A program made the translations under genes and the position numbers. Under the pieces are notes generated by a model, which did no database searches, had not been told where the DNA came from, and saw only the letters and a program-made list of their open reading frames with translations. Below, piece by piece: positions 12,325 through 14,796 of a stretch of DNA of 14,796 nt. The DNA is taken from positions 1-14,796 of the forward strand of contig NZ_LSJM01000078.1 in the NCBI RefSeq assembly GCF_001557215.1, in the 5' to 3' direction. Source of the DNA: Sphingomonas sp. CCH9-E2. GTDB taxonomy: Bacteria > Pseudomonadota > Alphaproteobacteria > Sphingomonadales > Sphingomonadaceae. Positions within the stretch are counted from its first letter, which is position 1. Each line of letters starts with the position of its first letter.

Positions 12325-13152
12325 TTATCGCACGCATGCATCCAGTCCGTCACGCTGGACGACGCCGATGCGCGCGGCGATCGCATTGCCATAGCGGCGG
12401 GTGAAGCCCTTGGGCGAAGTGGCCGCGCGCTTTTTGGGCAGGGGCAGGACCGCGGCGATGCGTGCAGCCTCGGCACGGGTCAGGTTGCCGGCTCCTTTTT
12501 TGAAATAGCGGCGCGCGCCGGCTTCGGCGCCATAGGTGCCGATCCCGGTCTCCGCGACGTTGAGGTAAACCTCCATGATCCGCTTCTTGCCCCAGATCGT
12601 TTCGATCAGGACGGTGAACCATGCCTCCAGCGCCTTGCGGAAATAGCCACCGCCCTGCCACAGGAAGACGTTCTTGGCGGTCTGCTGGCTGATCGTCGAA
12701 CCCCCGCGCAGCACCTTCCCGCCCTGGGCATTGCGCAGCATCGCTGCCGCGATGGAGTCATAATCGAAGCCGGAGTGGGAGCAGAAGCTGCTGTCCTCCG
12801 CGGCGATCGCGGCGCGCGCCATGTCGGCGTCGATCGCGGAGAGCGGCACCCATTTCTTGGTGACGCCATGGCCGGTGAAGATGTCGCCCATCATCGTCAG
12901 CGTGAAGGGCGGGGGCACGAAGCGGTAGAGCGTGACCATCGCCACCGACACCAGCACGAAGGCGAGCGCGCCCTTGAACAGCCAGCCGAGGATGCGGCGG
13001 CCGACTGGCTTGCGGGGCTTTTTGGGCTTCACGGGCTGGATCCCGATTCCGTCGAGATGGTCGAGGTCGGGCAGGGGAGGCGGACCGAGCGGCGGGACCG
13101 GGCGCGACGCACCCGGCGGCAATCCGCCCGTTCCGCTATCGTCCTGCGCCAC
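12325..13152 (-). CDS. mtgA: monofunctional biosynthetic peptidoglycan transglycosylase
   Basis: This 275-residue GT51 glycosyltransferase polymerises lipid II into glycan strands at the outer face of the inner membrane. Residues 1-55 form a cytosolic proline- and lysine-rich tail (PPLGPPPLPDLDHLDG, then KPKKPRKP), longer than in E. coli. One membrane span follows at about 60-77. The catalytic glutamate is Glu119 in AAEDSSF, and the other GT51 motifs are GGSTISQQ (150-157), RIMEVYLN (191-198) and AETGIGTYGAEAGARRYF. No transpeptidase domain follows. The start is GTG 13152; the frame continues only a little way upstream, into rpoH. It lies 19 bp after rpoH and 24 bp before the ankyrin gene, all on one strand, suggesting an operon. 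Confident. Confidence 0.95.
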   Translation of the reverse strand: MAQDDSGTGGLPPGASRPVPPLGPPPLPDLDHLDGIGIQPVKPKKPRKPVGRRILGWLFKGALAFVLVSVAMVTLYRFVPPPFTLTMMGDIFTGHGVTKKWVPLSAIDADMARAAIAAEDSSFCSHSGFDYDSIAAAMLRNAQGGKVLRGGSTISQQTAKNVFLWQGGGYFRKALEAWFTVLIETIWGKKRIMEVYLNVAETGIGTYGAEAGARRYFKKGAGNLTRAEAARIAAVLPLPKKRAATSPKGFTRRYGNAIAARIGVVQRDGLDACVR

Positions 13153-13171
13153 CCGCCCCCCGGCCGATCGC

Positions 13172-14098
13172 TCAGCCGACGGTCAGCAGGCGGCGGTCGC
13201 CCGCCAGGCGCATCATCGCCTTCTGCAGCTTTTCGAACGCGCGCACCTCGATCTGGCGGACGCGTTCGCGGCTGACGCCATAGACCTGGCTCAGCTCTTC
13301 GAGCGTCTTGGGATCGTCGGTCAGGCGGCGTTCGGTGAGGATGTGCTTCTCACGCTCGTTGAGCTCGTCCATCGCCTCGATCAGCATGCCGTGGCGGACA
13401 TCGGCTTCCTGCGCTTCGGCAACGACCTCGTCCTGCAGCGCGCTGTCGTCCTGCAGCCAGTCCTGCCACTGGCTTTCGCCATCCTCGCGCATCGGCACGT
13501 TGAGCGACGTGTCGCCGCCCATCGCCATGCGACGGTTCATCGACGTGACCTCTTCTTCGGTCACGCCCAGATCCTTGGCGATCTTGGCCAGATCCTCGGG
13601 CTTGAGGTCGCCATCCTCGAACGCGTCGAGCTTCGCCTTCATCCGGCGCAGGTTGAAGAACAGCTTCTTCTGCGCGGCGGTGGTGCCCATCTTCACGAGG
13701 CTCCACGAGCGCAGGATGAATTCCTGGATGGAGGCGCGGATCCACCACATCGCATAGGTGGCGAGGCGGAAGCCGCGATCGGGCTCGAACTTCTTCACGC
13801 CCTGCATCAGGCCGATATTGCCTTCGGAAATCAGCTCGCTGACCGGGAGGCCATAGCCGCGATAGCCCATCGCGATCTTCGCCACGAGGCGCAGATGCGA
13901 GGTGACCAGCTGTGCGGCCGCTTCGGGGTCGCCATGCTCCTGAAAGCGCTTCGCGAGCATATATTCCTGCTCGGGCGCGAGGATCGGAAACTTCTTGATC
14001 TCCGCCAGATAGCGGTTGAGGCTCGCCTCGCCACCGAGGGCTGGGATCGTCGCCGGGACGTTGCTTCCGCTGGCCATGGTCACTGTACTCCCTTTCAT
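13172..14098 (-). CDS. rpoH: RNA polymerase sigma-32 (heat shock) factor
   Basis: This 308-residue sigma factor directs RNA polymerase to heat-shock promoters. Region 2 spans about residues 66-136 and includes SEGNIGLMQGVKKFEP and FRLATYAMWWIRASIQEFIL. The RpoH box QKKLFFNLR, specific to sigma-32, is at 143-151. Region 4 with its helix-turn-helix (LEELSQVYGVSRERVRQIEV) is near 266-285. ATG 14098 has GGGGGGAG five bases upstream. ATG 14077 (MASGSNVPA) is an alternative with AAAGGGAG ten bases before it, and it resembles the usual sphingomonad N-terminus, so the first seven residues are uncertain. rluD lies upstream on the same strand across a 62-bp gap in which I see no clear promoter or terminator. 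mtgA and the ankyrin gene follow closely. Confidence 0.96.
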   Translation of the reverse strand: MKGSTVTMASGSNVPATIPALGGEASLNRYLAEIKKFPILAPEQEYMLAKRFQEHGDPEAAAQLVTSHLRLVAKIAMGYRGYGLPVSELISEGNIGLMQGVKKFEPDRGFRLATYAMWWIRASIQEFILRSWSLVKMGTTAAQKKLFFNLRRMKAKLDAFEDGDLKPEDLAKIAKDLGVTEEEVTSMNRRMAMGGDTSLNVPMREDGESQWQDWLQDDSALQDEVVAEAQEADVRHGMLIEAMDELNEREKHILTERRLTDDPKTLEELSQVYGVSRERVRQIEVRAFEKLQKAMMRLAGDRRLLTVG

Positions 14099-14160
14099 TT
14101 GGCTCCCCCCTGTAGCGGCAGGGATGCCGGTCGACCCTCCATCCGGACGGGTCAGATCAC

Positions 14161-14796
14161 CTATACGATAAGGTTATCCATCAGTTCCTGCATGTCCGCA
14201 GGCATTTCGCTATCGAACGCCAAAGCGTTACTATTGATAGGATGGATGAACCCCAACCGGGCGGCATGCAAGGCCTGACGGCGGAAACCCATGGTTTCCA
14301 ATGCCTCCCGATGTTCTTTCTTCGTTCTACCATAAACCGGGTCGCCGATCAACGGGTGACCGAGCGACGCCATGTGTACGCGCACCTGATGCGTGCGGCC
14401 GGTTTCGAGCCGGCATTCGACCAGAGCCGCCTCGTAGAGAGGGCGCACCAGCGTCCAGTGGGTGACCGCGCGCTTGCCGCCGGGCTGGATGGCGATCTTC
14501 TTGCGGTTTTGCGGCGAGCGCGCAAGCGGCGCGTCGACGGTGCCGCCTGACGTTTTCGGTCGGCCCGAGACGATCGCCTTGTACCGCCGGTCGATCGAAT
14601 GGTCCTTGAACTGGCGGGCAAGGCCGACATGCGCGCGATCGGTCTTGGCCGCGACCATCAGGCCCGATGTATCCTTGTCGATGCGGTGCACGATCCCCGG
14701 CCGCGCGACCCCGCCGATGCCCGACAGGCTTCCCTGGCAATGGTGCAGCAGCGCGTTGACCAGCGTCCCGTCGAAATTGCCCGCGGCGGGGTGGAC
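14161..14796 (-). CDS. rluD: RluA-family 23S rRNA pseudouridine synthase, 5' end outside the window
   Basis: The C-terminal 211 residues are visible, and the frame stays open to the right edge, so the N-terminal S4 RNA-binding domain and first part of the catalytic domain are missing. The visible part begins VHPAAGNFDGTLVNALLHH and contains the catalytic motif HRIDKDTSGLM, whose first Asp attacks the target uridine. It continues with RRYKAIVSG, the KRAVTHW strand, LETGRTHQVRVH and GHPLIGDPVYG. Pattern and length fit RluD, which modifies helix 69 of 23S rRNA (U1911, U1915, U1917 in E. coli); RluC or RluA-like specificity cannot be excluded without the N-terminus. The internal ATG at 14691 lies within the active-site motif and is not a start. 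rpoH follows on the same strand. Confidence 0.92.
   Translation of the reverse strand, partial: VHPAAGNFDGTLVNALLHHCQGSLSGIGGVARPGIVHRIDKDTSGLMVAAKTDRAHVGLARQFKDHSIDRRYKAIVSGRPKTSGGTVDAPLARSPQNRKKIAIQPGGKRAVTHWTLVRPLYEAALVECRLETGRTHQVRVHMASLGHPLIGDPVYGRTKKEHREALETMGFRRQALHAARLGFIHPINSNALAFDSEMPADMQELMDNLIV

Noticed and set aside
12932..14278. Plus-strand open frame of about 448 codons opposite mtgA and rpoH
   Set aside because: It is a shadow of two well-supported genes and shows no domain of its own.
1..14796. CRISPR arrays, tRNA or rRNA genes, insertion sequences, prophage or attachment sites
   Set aside because: None was seen: no regular repeats with spacers, no tRNA-like cloverleaf, no transposase or integrase motifs, and gene content is core-like throughout.

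Overview
The window is high-GC, densely coding DNA with no phage, plasmid or insertion-sequence genes. It looks like core chromosome of an alphaproteobacterium, most likely a sphingomonad. The support is the style of the RpoH, DnaX and YbaB proteins, an alphaproteobacterial general-stress (sigma-EcfG) promoter motif, and a CCCCAACCCCTCCC-type intergenic palindrome. The assignment comes from recognising families, not from a database search.

Left part (1-3090): a minus-strand ferredoxin-NADP reductase gene (fpr) ends at a GC-rich hairpin. It diverges from a gene for a 63-residue two-helix membrane protein, and a possible Fur box lies between them. A minus-strand run follows: alpha/beta hydrolase (TTG start), lipocalin and VOC/glyoxalase-like protein. 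A second copy of the hairpin lies just downstream of the hydrolase gene.

Iron-sulfur cluster (3091-6429, plus strand): two paralogous cysteine desulfurases, an adrenodoxin-type [2Fe-2S] ferredoxin and a class A beta-lactamase, each joined to the next by an ATGA start/stop overlap. The first desulfurase has no ATG, GTG or TTG start that preserves its conserved N-terminus, so it probably starts at CTG 3091. No scaffold protein (IscU, SufBCD, IscA) is present here. The fpr product could in principle reduce the ferredoxin.

Middle (6434-9285): convergent with the beta-lactamase gene are a DUF2269 membrane protein and an SDR/DoxX-like fusion, also joined by an ATGA overlap. Next come the SRP 4.5S RNA gene (ffs) with a credible promoter, and a CPBP-family membrane protease gene.

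Right part (9292-14796): dnaX and ybaB overlap at GTGA, with no recR next in line. A 94-residue single-span membrane protein follows, preceded by a textbook sigma-EcfG promoter. On the minus strand, in transcription order, lie rluD (5' end outside the window), rpoH, mtgA and an ankyrin-repeat gene. Apart from that cut gene, no broken genes were seen, and no gene-free stretch exceeds 300 bases. The points most worth a second look are the beta-lactamase embedded in an Fe-S operon, the CTG start, the sigma-EcfG promoter, and the membrane protease gene placed between ffs and dnaX.
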